Positions 9,507 through 22,689 of a stretch of DNA of 64,000 bases are shown in pieces. The stretch is from Vesta saturnalis. Lineage: Eukaryota > Arthropoda > Insecta > Coleoptera > Lampyridae. The notes beneath the pieces were generated by a model. It had not been told where the DNA came from, ran no database searches, and was given only the letters and a program-made list of their open reading frames with translations. Position numbers and translations under genes: made by a program. The stretch lies in assembly GCA_036346205.1 (NCBI GenBank), contig JARFJB010001978.1:352001-416000 (forward strand). Direction: 5' to 3'. How positions within the stretch are numbered: position 1 is the stretch's first letter; every line of letters begins with the position of its first letter.

Positions 9507-11641
9507 ATTATAGATGGGTTTCTATCAAGATATCACTTGTAAATATGGACTTGATACCACCAAAAAATTCAAACAATGAGCATCATTTTCCATCAAATTA
9601 GCTAACAAATTAAACAGAAGAATTTTCTTATTACGATGTAGGAAGACCAACATAATTCCCAACCACATTACAAATAATTCCAAACAGCTCCTTGAATTGA
9701 TGACACAACATACAAAAATAAGACAAGAAATCAACAATTTTAATAGGAAGCTATACAAAATATTAAATATAGAAATTAAAATTACCATTGACATTAAAAA
9801 TTAGAATTTTCATTAAACTCAATCAAATCAACTTTATTAAGTATCATACTGTTAATTTATATACTGAATTTAATATTAGGAATGAAAATAATTTCAAGAA
9901 GAAGTTTGCTTATACAAAAAATATCAATTTAAACAAATACAATTTACTCAAAATAATCAAATAAAAATAGATTGTTTAATGATAACAGTAAATGGTTTGT
10001 GAATTTAAGCAACTGTAGTTTTCCGCATGATATTAAAAATTTACTATCACTAGGACCGAAATTTAGTTTATCAATTTCACTAAAAATTACCCACTATAAG
10101 GTTGTTAGCAGATGTTGAGAACATTCTAGAACATTTTCATACTAATACTAATGTTTTAAGAGCTCAAGTCACCAATAAAATTACCAATTACTTGTTTAGT
10201 ACACTAAATACAGTCTTGAAAATTATGTTTTAATAAAGCTAGAAGTTTCTTAAAGACAACAATGATGTACTTATCACTACTGCAGATAAGGAGAGATAAC
10301 TGTAGCCATCAATAAAACAAACTACATTAACAAAGCTAATGATCTTCTTGCAGATCAACTTACAGAAAATTAAATTTGACCTACGTTCACTACAAAAGAA
10401 AACAATGAATTAGTTAAAACATTAAAGGAAAATAATTGTATTGATGAACCTACAGTTAAACTCTTAACTATAAATAATGCAATAGCACCCAAATTTTATG
10501 GCTACCTAAAGTACATAAAAATAATATACTTAGACCTATAGTTTGTTTTATCAATTCACCAACACATGCACTCTCTAGCTTTGTTGCAAACATTTTATCA
10601 AATTCCTTTAACAATATAAATGATTACAATACCAAAGATTCTTTTACTTTTGCATCAACATACAATAATTTTCAATTACCACATAATTACATTTTGATTT
10701 CTCTAGATGTTGTCTCTTTATTTACTAACATACCATTGGATCTAATACTTTCAATAATAGAAACTAAATGGGACAGTATAGAACCACATTGCAATTTTTC
10801 AAAAAAATTGTTTATCCTAACTATTAACTTTATTTTCAATAATACCTATTTTTCCTTCAATAATATTTTTATAAGCAAATTTTTGGCACCTATGGGATCT
10901 TCTCTTAGTCCTATACTTGCTACAATAGTAATGGATTCCTTTTGATCATGTATTACCTTTACTTAACTTTGATATCCCTTTAATTAAAAAATACGTAGAC
11001 GATGTAATTATTGCCATACCCAATGATACTAACATTCAAGTTCTAGAGATTTTAACAGTTTTAATAAACATATTCAGTTTACATTAGAAGAAGAAAACAA
11101 TAATAGTATCCCTTCTTAGATACCAGAATCATAAGAAAACCTAATAACAGTTTAATAATAGACTGGTATCAAAACCAACTAACTCAGGTAGATATATTAA
11201 TTACTATTCTAATCATACCTTTAATCAAAAATTAATATTGTTCTGGGTCTCAAGAACAGAATACTTAAGATTTCACATCAATCATTACATAAAAGAATCT
11301 AGATAAGTTATTTTTGATTTTTAGTAACAATGGTTATCCAAAAACATTATTAAAGAATTTATTATACAGCACACCATTCAATTCTCAAATTAATTTTCAA
11401 AATGCATACTTGACACAAACAAACATGATTAACAAAAGAATCCTTACATACAAAACTTAACACCAATCTTATGTAATATCTTAAACAACGAACAAATACG
11501 TATAGCGAAATATAACATGAAACCTATCAAACAACTTTTTCAAAATTAAAAGACAGAACTCCAATTCTTAGTAAATCTAATGTTGTATATTCCATTCCTT
11601 GTAACGAATGCAATAAAGTATATATTGGACAAACATCACAA

Positions 11642-12407
<766 letters not shown>

Positions 12408-12455
12408 TAAACTGGTTTAAAAGTTACATATACTGTCCCCAAACATACCACTTCG

Positions 12456-12955
12456 TATTGGTATATCTAACGTTAAAGTTCCGGAAGTTTGAAGCCGCAA
12501 GACAAATACTAATAAGTGGTAAATTTGAGGACATATTTTTTTATATAATGTTTCAATTCATTAAAATAAATATTTGTATACGATGTATAAATTGTATAAA
12601 CCCTATTAAAAAACAGAAGCAGATAGTGTTTCTGAACAACAAATTTTAAATATGAAACTTTCACCATTATTATTACAATAATTATCTTTTTTGGGTTTTT
12701 TATTGGTATATCTAATGTTAAAGTTCTGGAAGTTTGAGACCGCAAGATAAATACTAATGAATGGTCAATTTGAGGACATATTTTTTCTGTAATATTTCAA
12801 TTTATTTGTATTAAATTAAATATTTGTATACGATGTATAAATTGTGTAACCCTATTAAGAAACAAAAGCAGATAGTGTTTCTAAGCAACAAATTTTAAGT
12901 ACGAAAATGTAAACTTTCACCATTATTATTAAAATAATATCCTTTTTGGGTTTTA
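12456..12955. repeat. two-copy tandem repeat, period 245 bp
   Basis: 'tattggtatatctaa[c/t]gttaaagtt...' begins at 12456 and again at 12701. The copies share 'cgatgtataaattgt', 'agcagatagtgtttct' and 'ctttcaccattattatta' with scattered substitutions and small indels. The ORFs at 12458-12649 (+) and 12509-12745 (-) are chance readings of it. Confidence 0.9.
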
Positions 12956-12989
12956 AATGGTGTATTTGTGTATAAAATTTATTCAATTT

Positions 12990-13022
12990 AAACGTTTCGA
13001 TAACACTTATCTTCGTCGGTAG
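12990..13022 (-). other. hammerhead-like motif / PLE-type tail fragment
   Basis: The minus strand reads ACCGACGAA, then GATAA-GTG-TTATC, then GAAACGTT. The five-pair stem followed by GAAAC matches the stem II-GAAA layout of a hammerhead, with CCGACGA in place of CUGANGA. It resembles the sequence just past the PLE-1 stop codon, so this is probably the tail of another PLE copy whose coding part is gone. Confidence 0.35.
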
Positions 13023-14116
13023 TAATATTAGCTATCAAAATTGTTAAAGATGTTGAAACAATTTTGTGAAATTTGACAAATTGAAAACATGAAAATCAGC
13101 CTGTTGTCAATATATCAGCTTGATAAACGTATAAAGCCAACAGTGGAATACAATTTTAGCAAAGAATATCTAGATCATTAAAAAATTAAATATTGTTAAA
13201 CTGTTGATGACAAATCGGAACACTCTCTAACGTTCGAAGACTAACAATGAAAAATATCAAACAAAAAAAAAATTTAACAAAATTGAATCAACTGATGTAA
13301 GTGTAAAGTTATGAAAAACTTCAATTTGAGATTAATAAAAGCATTCAAAAATATAAATATAAATACAATTATGCATGTGAATTGAAAAATACTAAAAATT
13401 AACAAACGATTGATACATTCCTTTCAAAACTGCACCATAATAAAAAAATCCTTTGTACTTAATTTCTTACTTACAATTTCACATTATTCTTTTATGAAAA
13501 TGAATTTAAAAGGGATTGGAATTTCCGGAACAAAATTGAAAGACTTACTTTGTAATAGTTCCTAATCCTTTTGATAATATCAAAGAGTATTTGTACTGAA
13601 TAGGTTTTTATTCGTATAAGCAGCTTTGGGTAATAAATAAATAATTTCTTAAAAACAAATCTTGCGACATCTACAATGCACAATGTTTAATTTTAGACTC
13701 TAATCTCTGTTATGCAGTTTAAATAAAAATATCTCGCATAATAGTTATCTAAAATCTAATAGGTACTTTGTCTCAAAATTCAAATCCTACTCGAGGTAAA
13801 CTTTTTATTTATGCATTTAATAAAATCAATGAATAACAAAATATTGATATAGTAATATATATGTGGAAAAGAAACAAACTGTGTATCTCAAGCATATAGG
13901 AGAAACATACATGCGCTTTATTTAATCTGGTCCTTATTATTTTTATTTTTTTGCATAAAATAGCTCTTCCCCTAATATCAGAACTATGACCTACGAACTT
14001 ATACATCGAAATAATGATTTACCATCTGCTTTTTATTTAAGAATTGCGCCTGTAAACATGGTTCTAATTAAAAAGAATAAATTATTCATTTTTTAAAACC
14101 TTATTTTTTATATATG
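13023..14116. other. no gene recognised
   Basis: AT-rich; the minus-strand ORFs at 13492-13683 and 13809-14006 look like chance ORFs. No repeat unit or RNA gene was seen. Confidence 0.5.
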
Positions 14117-16030
14117 TATAGTGTGTCGCATTTAAGAAGACACTCCTATATTTTCGCTATTTGCGGGAATACAGATTTGAATTTTTGCAATATCGTAGAG
14201 GTTAGGGGATCACATTTTTTGAGATATTCAGCATAAATCCAAACCCTAAACTAAGCCTACTATGAATTTACGAAGAGTGCCAATTTTCAATATTGTATCG
14301 TAAATAAGTATTAGAAAAAGTTGTTCAGAATATTATTTTAACCCCCTGTACCGAGTTTCATGACACAATTCGCATTTTTTGCATTACTTTGGTTTACTCA
14401 AAATTATTACAAGTTTATTATTTTATTGTGATAAATAGTCATCCATGAAAACTAAAAACTTGGCACTAATGTCAAGTTTAGCATTTGAAAAAAATATTTA
14501 TTTTAATCTTATGTGAAAAATAATTTTTTATAATCTATTAAGTTCAGTAAAAAGTACACAACAATAATTTTCATAACAATTAACTAATCAAATCTAATCC
14601 CTCTCAACTAGTCCTCCATCCACTTGAATGCATTTTTCGATTGTTTTACAATTCTGTTTTACTACTACTCGTCTGAGTCCCGGGGTGGTGATTCCTATAC
14701 ATACTTGCCTTACTATAGCACAAAGTTCATCTCGATTTCTTGGCCTTGTTTGGTAAACTTTGTCTTTTACCTTTTCCCAAAAATAAAACTCAAGAGGTGT
14801 GGTATCGGGAGACTTTGGGGGCCATAGTTCAAAAGGACTATTTCTTTCCATCCAACGCAAGGGAAAATTTTTGTTCAACCATGAACAAATAATCCTTGAA
14901 TTGTGGATGGATGCGCCATTCAAGTGTACATACTTATCTTGTCGCACATTGAGAGGAAAATCTTCAATTGTATCCCAAAAATCCACCTCAAAGAAGTTAT
15001 CTAAACGACCCGCATTTAATGATTGATGAAGCAAAAACGGACCAATTATTCGGTCTCCTAAAATGCCACACCATACACTGACTCTCTGGGAATACTGACC
15101 TTTACAATTTATAATACAGTGAAGATTATCTCTACTCCAGTATCTACAGTTTTGAGACGATACAACTCCATTAGTGGTGAATGTGGCCTCGTTAGTAAAC
15201 ATAATCTTTTCCAGAAAATGTCCGTACCATTTAAATAATTACCTTGTGCCCAGTAACATAGTCTAATCTCTTATTCTAATCAATTGCTTTTTGTGTATGT
15301 AAGAACTTCGGTTTATAGGGCTTCATATTGTGACGAACGAAACATTTTGATTTTATCCTTGCTAATATTCAGTTCAGACGATAAATCTCTAAGGCTCATG
15401 CTCGGATTGGCTGATTTATCGCCAATATATTGTTATCCTCAGGATACAGGTGTATTCGACGAGGTTGTACCATCCCGATGGATTCTAGTTAAACCGCCAG
15501 TTTTATTGAAAGGAGCATTTGCAGCAGCTGCTTCTCCATGAGTAATGGGAGCACGTTGTGGAGGTCTCAAGTTAAACTCTGCAGCATCTTCTCTGCTACT
15601 ACAAGCAAACCAACCGAATTATTTCAATTTTTTTTTCTTAAAGTCAATTGCATTTTAATTCTGTAATCAAATCACTGACTAGAACTTAACGCAATAATCT
15701 AAAAGTTTATTCTGACTAACATTTGACACTAGTGCCAACTTTTTACTTTTTATTTATCACATTAAAATAATGAAAAAAATTAAAAATGAGAATTTTTGTC
15801 ATGAAACTCGGTACAGGGAGTTAAAATAATATTCTGAACAATTTTTTCTAATACTATTTTTCGATATCCCTAACGCGAAGCAAAATATTGAAAATGGCCC
15901 TCTTTGTAAATTCTCAGCAGGCTTAGTTTAGCGTTTAGATTTAAGTTGAATATCTCAAAAAGTGTGACCCATCAACCTCTACAACAGTACAAAAATTCAA
16001 ATCTGTATTCCTTCAAATCAAAGCTATTAT
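14117..16030 (-). mobile_element. mariner-like transposon with ~300-bp inverted repeats
   Basis: The outer region 14160-14470 (…ttgaatttttgcaatatcgtagaggtt…gtaccgagtttcatgaca…ttggcactaatgtcaa) is repeated in inverted orientation at about 15718-16020 (…ttgacactagtgccaa…tgtcatgaaactcggtac…aacctctacaacagtacaaaaattcaa). The transposase ORF lies between them on the minus strand. The right end stops at about 16030, exactly where a second, truncated transposase fragment begins, suggesting insertion into that older copy. Confidence 0.8.
14594..15202 (-). CDS. mariner-like transposase C-terminal half, catalytic Asp residues lost
   Basis: 202 open codons covering the DDE domain. The first catalytic motif reads FTNEATF where FS/TDEATF is expected. 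WSRDNLH and VSVWCGILGDRIIGPF are conserved core. The second motif reads LNGASIHNS where QDGAPPHN is expected. WPPKSPDTTPLEFYFW retains the third acidic residue, followed by KVKDKVY and the C-terminal KTIEKCIQVDGG. Two of three catalytic Asp are therefore Asn although the frame is open. The N-terminal DNA-binding half should lie upstream (15203-15640) but is too broken to read. Probably a dead transposase; domestication is possible but unsupported. Confidence 0.8.
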   Translation of the reverse strand: MFTNEATFTTNGVVSSQNCRYWSRDNLHCIINCKGQYSQRVSVWCGILGDRIIGPFLLHQSLNAGRLDNFFEVDFWDTIEDFPLNVRQDKYVHLNGASIHNSRIICSWLNKNFPLRWMERNSPFELWPPKSPDTTPLEFYFWEKVKDKVYQTRPRNRDELCAIVRQVCIGITTPGLRRVVVKQNCKTIEKCIQVDGGLVERD

Positions 16031-16810
16031 GAACCGGACATCCGTCATGTTGAAACCATATCATTGTTTAAATTAAAATTGGCAACTGCCGGTCCAACTT
16101 CTTCCTGTATCAATTGCAAATACCGTTCTCCAGTCAATGTTCCGCCTATGAAATACGACCTATATCACGATATCCTAGGAAACCAACCCATACATTAACA
16201 CTTCCACTATATTCACTTTCATTTGACTTATACAGATGTTGATTGTATGTGTCGATGTGATTGTATCGATAATTTTGTGTATTGTGTATACCATGCGTGG
16301 CAAATGAACATCCATCCGAGAAAAGTACATGATTTAAAAAATGTCTATTATTGTTGATAATTTCGACCATATTCCCGCAAAACTGCATTCTATTAAATTT
16401 ATCTTCTTGAAATATTTGTTGTTGTTTCATGTATTTGTAGGATTTAAAGGTTGAGGTTGGTGTTTGGCTCTTTAAAATGTTGTGGACGGTTAAATGAGAT
16501 ATTCCGTGTACTTTACGAATTTGCCGTAAACTCGATTTTTGTCTTCGACAACATCCAAAACCACTTCCAAATCACGTTCTATGTATCTTAAATCCAAAGG
16601 ATTCTTGCAATTGCACGGTTTATTTACGCTTCCCGTGTATTTGACATTTGCAATAATATTTGAAAGATGGCTTTTGCCGTTCAGGGTGCATCTAATATTT
16701 CTCCAAGAATTACCAGAATAGTAGAATACAATAAATTTTACTTTTCTTCTGGTATAATAATTCATTTTAATTGTGAATTTGAAATAAGTGTAATTATTTT
16801 GGTACTTCAA
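16031..16810 (-). pseudogene. second mariner-like transposase fragment, truncated at the HDG motif
   Basis: Minus-strand pieces in order. The N-terminal HTH region (16490-16750) has the arrangement '..FYYSGNSWRN..' to TGSVNKPC. Then NHVLFSDGCSFATHG (about 16286-16330) holds the first catalytic Asp, followed by NTQNYRYNH, GSVNVWVGFLG and GTLTGERYLQL. The last readable motif is WFQHDGCPVH (near 16035-16062), the second catalytic block. The sequence ends there and the adjacent transposon begins. Frameshifts separate the pieces. It is a different subfamily from its neighbour. Confidence 0.75.
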
Positions 16811-16879
16811 ACAAATTTAACAATAATGTACTCAAAGTCAAGACAATCAGATTTTGAGAATGAAAGTTAAAAATTTATT

Positions 16880-18223
16880 AAAATGTCTCGAAAACGTTTA
16901 ATTTAAAGTTATTGTAAAGATAATCACTGAATTAAATGCATTATTTTTTTCTGAACAATTTATTTATTTAACATTTTCGACGAAGTTAAATTCCTGTCTC
17001 CGAAAGAGATTCACACGGTGTATGCATATATACAAATATCATCCTGAAAACTGTGAAATTTGATTATTATTTTGTTTTTTATCCGATCCCCATTTACAAA
17101 AGAAATCCCAATCTTTAACTTAATGGCATTTACTGTTTAAGATAACTACCTCGGATTATACACATTATTTCACACTTTTCAATACAAATACCAATAATAA
17201 TAAAAAAGAAACGTTAATTGGAGTGCGAAATAATATCAATATTAGACTGGGCATTTCTATTGTTACATAAATTATGTAAATTTGCATATGGCATTTGTTA
17301 CGAACCACGTCTACCTGGGGATGCACTGGATTTTACCTGAAAGTAGAGAAAGAGAAAGGTAGCTTATTTAGAGTACGTTTGCAATCGTATTTCAACCTTA
17401 CACTCAATTAAAAATTAATAATTTTTTTCACTAAATTATAATACCCCTTAATATTACACTTTAAAGTACAATTTAAAACAGGTCTTAAAAAATTATTAAG
17501 AATTAAGACACTTAAGACTTAAAAGATATATGTAATTAACAGTAACTTGAAACAATGTATTGACATTATTAAAAAATGTTTAGCGATTAACTTAAATACC
17601 TAAATGAAATCAACTCTCACCCCGTAAGTAGACACTTTCAAAAATATTTTTTTTTAAACTGTTTAACAATCACATTAAAGCCTGTCACATAATATCAAAT
17701 TATAAAAATTGTATGTGGTCAACTTTTGTTAGTTTTTCAGAGATAATATTAGGATTCAAAGAAGTCATTGATGCATTTAAAGCCGACAAAGGCAATCCAA
17801 GATAAATGACTGCTCACTACGGAATCAAGTCGAAAGCTTTCATAAATAATGAAATTTTTCCAAAGTTAACTTGCAATTATATACATTCAATAAACATTTA
17901 CACATAACAGTTTTTATTAGCAGAAGCTTTTTTAATTACACCTTAAAGATAAGTTAGTAATTAATATTTTGTTTCTTCTTTTTTATAGTTAACAAAATGT
18001 TTGACCAATTTAAATTTTTGTTAAATGTACCAAAACTTCCACAATGTACTCAAACTTCTCCTTTCGTAAATCTCCTCAAAAGATACCACTTCATATATAC
18101 ATATTCTGCAATTTATATAGTGGTGGAAGTTTGGGGACGCTTTTTGTGACAAAGTGAGAAGTTTGAGACTCTGAACTTCAATTTGTCTCCGAACTTCACT
18201 TTTAAAATAAAACGTCAAACTTG

Positions 18224-18225
<2 letters not shown>
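16880..18225. other. no gene recognised
   Basis: AT-rich sequence without recognisable coding or repeat structure; the ORF at 18021-18227 (-) has no recognised motif. Confidence 0.5.

Positions 18226-18301
<76 letters not shown>
18226..18301. repeat. (TA)n microsatellite
   Basis: About 38 uninterrupted TA units. Confidence 0.95.
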
Positions 18302-18304
<3 letters not shown>

Positions 18305-19902
18305 TAATATCAGCATAAAATAACTAAAACGATATTTCTCCTAAAAATTTACGATTTTAAAATTACTAAATTAAACACAATTATACAAGCTTATAATTTA
18401 TATTTGCTTAAAATTCAAAATGAAATATAATAATATTTAATAATAAAACCTGACCTACGTCGACATATATTTCAGTACGATAGGTTATGAACCCAAATGT
18501 TTTTATCTTAGAAACAGAAAACCGTCGTTCCTTTATAACCGTATCAAAATAACACTATACTGATTTGTTTACTTGCTTAAACTTATTAAAAGGATACGTA
18601 TTACTTACATGTACTCAAAATAAATATAACTTCGTCTTAAACGAACTGTATCATGAGAAATTCATTCATAAGATACACATACGATAATTTCCTTTTGCCA
18701 ATAACGTACAAATAAACGACCTGTAGATCATATATGAAGGTAACGTAAGTTCCATAATGCAAACGTAAGGTAAGGTACGATAATTTTCATTTGTCAGTAA
18801 CACTACAAATGCAGGTAAACTAACAGCAAACGGCAATGATATAAATGTATCCCTATGTTTAATTATTCGAGACAAAAATTGCATATCATCTAGGTCATTC
18901 ATGCCATTTATGAATTTTTCGTGACGTGATGCTGTACGCTTTTACAACGAACAAAATTGTTAAACTTTTATCGTTTTCTTAACACAAACGGTTTGCTTAA
19001 TGTAGAGGCGTATCCTTGCACCTTTTTTGTTCCCCAATAAATATAATATATACAAAAATGTAATTAGAAGCCTTACATACCTTTTACAAGGGAAGCAAAA
19101 CTTAAAAAACGAAACGCATTGAAACGCAGAAGGTGCGGAAATGAATCAAGCTCGTTCAGTACGCATTTACGAACAAAACAACAAAAATAATGTTACTAAA
19201 TATACATAAGGATTCGTAATTATGTAGACTTAAGTGAAAATATCGAAATACATTCCCAAATTGCATTATTGAAAGAAAAATATACCAACGTAATTTAGCC
19301 ATAATAATACAAATTTCGAACTTAAATTAAGGTAACGATAGACAAGAAGTGAAAAAAAATTTAGGTAACGATAGCCAAGAATTGGCACGTTACACTCGTG
19401 ATTGTATTTTACGTTTTGTTGTTGTCCTCTATTAGTGAGTAGTGTTAGCGACGTTAATATGAAAAAGAGATGGATTATTCTAAGAAGAGTATTTATAGTT
19501 CTTTTTCTCTAAAGTACAGGCAATAGGATTGCTTTGGGCATACATTTTCTTTTACGTCTATTTGTCTAATATGTTTTTTCTCTCTACCTTACTTGTATCT
19601 GAATCTATTTAAGTACTTTTCGATGTATGGCATTTCGATCATAGGTTTTTGATGATTTGAATGAACAGTTTCGTTTTCATTGGTTTTAGGGTTATAGGGT
19701 TAGCAGCATCCTGTGTCATTGTTTGGGGTTAATCTAACTCACTATTTTTTTCTTCCATAGCATTAAGGTCGATGTTTTCAATTTTTATTCAAAACCGTCC
19801 AGGTTTAAAATTGGTGGTTCTCCTCCAGTATTAGCTGTTACTGTCGCATTGTTGTCTTGTTCTATTTCTAATGTTTCCGGCTCTTGAAAGGGAATTTCCA
19901 TG
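18302..19902. other. no gene recognised
   Basis: No motif-bearing ORF. The minus-strand 78-codon ORF at 18666-18902 is not recognisable. Confidence 0.5.

Positions 19903-19966
<64 letters not shown>
19903..19966. repeat. compound (TA)n(GA)n microsatellite
   Basis: TA tract to 19941 followed by about 13 AG units. It sits at the outer edge of the left arm of a large palindrome. Confidence 0.95.
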
Positions 19967-19972
<6 letters not shown>

Positions 19973-20083
19973 TCTACTGCGTGGATGGAGGATTGCTCTT
20001 TAACTGTTAGTGATATCAAAACCAATTTTGATGTGGTAATTCACGATGGTTGGACCTACATTCTAAAAATATTTAGGTATATA

Positions 20084-22200
20084 CAGGGTGATTGACAAAA
20101 ATATGCCAACCCAAACCTGTGTTTTTTTTAATGTAACACCCTGTATATTTTTACATTTTTTTGATTCACTGTTGACATTTAGAATAAAAGTGTAGAAATT
20201 TGTATCTGTATCACTAACCGTTCTGCAGATATCGCACCTTAGTGCTAAAATAGAGTTAACTTTGGAACCACGATGCGAACGTTGTCAACACGATTTTGTA
20301 AATCTGTTTATACCACCGAATATTAATAAGTGTCTAGTAACAAACGAACTGGGAAATTTTTTGAAAACATGTAAAACTATACTAAATGATAATAGGTTTC
20401 ATAGACATGAGATATTGACGCTTTTACGCAAAATTTTCTAAAATCCAAATGTACTATGACAATAGAATTTAACAAAACAAATCAGGTAGGTTAGCCGCTC
20501 GTAATAAAAAGGAACAATTGCATCTATTGTTTTGACGTTTGTATAATTATTGAAATATTGTTCCATTAGTTTGTGTGTTTTTAGATTGTCATTTTGTCAA
20601 TTTTTGTATAAAATGAATGTTTCCAAAGAACAAATAGTCGATATGATCTTTATTTACGGCGAAGCTCAAAGAAATGCTTTGCTGTCCACCCGTTTGTACT
20701 GGGAACGATACCCAGAGCGAAGACAGCCGCGGAAAGAATCGTTTATTAATGTAGCTGAGAGATTCATAAATTCTGGAAGTGTGTGTTATCCCAAGCGCGC
20801 AAAAACAAGGCCAAATGAAGAAATCGAGTTTCAAGTTGTGGCATCTCTTATAGAAAATCTACACAATTAGTACCAGAGAGCTAAGTACACACCTAGATCT
20901 AAATATAAATACAGTTCGCAGCTTTATTAAAAAAAAACAAATTGCATCCTTATCATATCGAGCAAATCAAGCATTAAGTGAAATAGATTTTCAAAATCGT
21001 GAATCTTTCTTCCAATGGGTAACTACTAATGTCAATGAAGAACCCAATTTTGTTAATAACATTCTCTTTACGGATGGGACAACTTTTTACAATAATGGCA
21101 ATATTAATACACATAACTATCATCACTATTCAGATACTAATTCGTACATCTTAAGTGTTATTGATCACCAGCATCGATGGTCACTTAATGTGTGGGGTGG
21201 TATAATAAATTTTAACGTGGTTGGTCCTTTTTTCTTTGATGTGAGTCTTACTGGAGAAAGATATTTACAGTTTTTGGAAAATGATTTACCCGAGCTTTTG
21301 GAAAATATCGAGGTAGATAATATTCGTACGATGTGGTTTTAACTAGATGGCGCCCCTCCACACTATGCAATCAACGTTAGGCAATATCTCGATATTAATT
21401 ATCCGATGAGGTGGATAGGATGGTGGATAGGATTGGTGCTACGTTAAAAAAAGTTTACCAACATCCTCCCACCACAAGCGAAGATATGAAAAATAGAATT
21501 AGAGCTGCGTTTCAATCCATTTCACCTCTAATGTTGTTGTGAATCTTTCGTTTACCGAGCGAATCGCAAAGTGTTTATCTAGACGTGATCAGCATTTTGA
21601 ACATTTAATTTGAATTTATGGTTTTATTCGTTTGTGTTTACTTGTTCAACTTATTTTTAGGTGTAGAGAATTATTTTATTGTTTAGTTATTAATTAAGTT
21701 TTCCTATCAGTTAAAGAATTTATTTGCCATTCGTATTTTCTTATTTGCTCTGGATTTTGTTTTATTTGTTCTCTTGTATGTCAATATTTTCAAGTAAAGC
21801 GTCAATATCTCAAGAAGGGTCCATCTTATGGCTATGAAACCTATTATCAATTAGTATCCACTTTTCACGGGAAATCGAAATGCGAAAAAGGTGTTTTATT
21901 TGAAAAATTAAAAGTTAGTCATTATGTATATTTTTGCATGTTTTAGTAACATTTTCCTGTTTGTTTGTTAGTAGACTATTAGTAATAGTCGGTGATTTAA
22001 AGAGATCTACAGAATCGTGGTTCCAAAGTTAACTCTATTTTGGTACTAAAGTGACGATATCTGCATAATGGTTAGTGATACTGATACAAATTTCTATACT
22101 TTTATTCTGAATGTAACAGTGAATCCAAAAGTGCCAAAATATACAGGGTGTGCCATTAAAAAAATACAGGTTTGGGTTGGCATATTTTTTTCAATCACTG
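20084..22200 (+). mobile_element. mariner-like element, CAGGGTG/CAGTGATTG ends, TA flanks
   Basis: The left end CAGGGTGATTGACAAAAATA and right end TTTTTTTCAATCACTG are inverted, flanked by TA (20082-20083 and 22201-22202). TIRs are about 190 bp: 20084-20275 pairs with 22010-22200 through 'gtatctgtatcactaaccgtt' and 'gagttaactttggaaccacgat'. Length is 2117 bp. It carries a broken plus-strand transposase. Confidence 0.85.
20613..21604 (+). pseudogene. mariner-like transposase pseudogene
   Basis: The ATG at 20613 gives MNVSKEQIVDMIFIYGEAQR, a typical N-terminal HTH of this insect family, then FINSGSVCYPKR. A frameshift near 20868 moves the frame. It continues FVNNILFTDGTTFYNNGN with the first Asp, RWSLNVWGGI, VVGPFFFDVSLTGERYLQ, then W-F-stop-LDGAPPHYAINV (the stop replaces a residue at about 21340). 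After YPMRWIG a deletion removes the third catalytic motif, and the C-terminal VYQHPPTTSEDMKNRI follows. Frameshift, stop and loss of the third acidic residue make it inactive. Confidence 0.85.
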
Positions 22201-22320
22201 TATATACCTAGATACTTTTAGAATGTAGGTCCAATGAACGTTTATTACCACACCAAAATTTGTTTTGATATCTGTAATAGTTAAGGAGAAATGCAACGTC
22301 CACGCAGTAGACTCCCACCT

Positions 22321-22325
<5 letters not shown>

Positions 22326-22396
<71 letters not shown>
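22326..22396. repeat. (TA)n microsatellite
   Basis: About 35 TA units at the outer tip of the right arm of the 19968-22320 palindrome. Confidence 0.95.
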
Positions 22397-22401
<5 letters not shown>

Positions 22402-22689
22402 ATAATTCGTAATCATACTCCTCTAATTTTAGTCTCTAGTTTTGAATTGGCTGTCTCGAGAGGAAACAGTCACTGCAATGTTTATAGTCGGATATGATTT
22501 TGAATTTGGTATTCCTAATGTCCATGATTTATGTTAAAAGCCGTCTTCTCTATTGAACCACGATTTGGTATAAACAAGAAGCTAAACCAAGGATGCGAAA
22601 ATATAGACATATTTCTGGTTTGTTAAGTATGTCCGTTTTATGTGGGTGAACATCAGGGAGCATTTAATAGTGTAATGAGTTCATCTTCT
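22397..22689. other. no gene recognised
   Basis: Short non-coding spacer between two microsatellites. Confidence 0.5.

Larger units (their letters stand above)
19968..22320. mobile_element. outer palindrome with TA-microsatellite tips, enclosing a mariner
   Basis: 19968-20082 ('gtgtctactgcgtgg…aaaaccaattttgatgtggtaat…ggacctacattctaaaaatatttaggtata') is the approximate reverse complement of 22202-22320 ('tatacctagatacttttagaatgtaggtcc…ccacaccaaaatttgttttgat…ccacgcagtagac'). Both arms run outward into TA microsatellites (19903 and 22326). The arms are contiguous with, and outside, the TIRs of the inner CAGGGTG element. Either a mariner landed at the centre of a palindromic MITE or the whole is one element with composite TIRs. 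Confidence 0.75.

Noticed and set aside
9525..9794. 89-codon minus-strand ORF
   Set aside because: It lies antisense to the N-terminal part of PLE-2, whose plus-strand reading carries a family motif.
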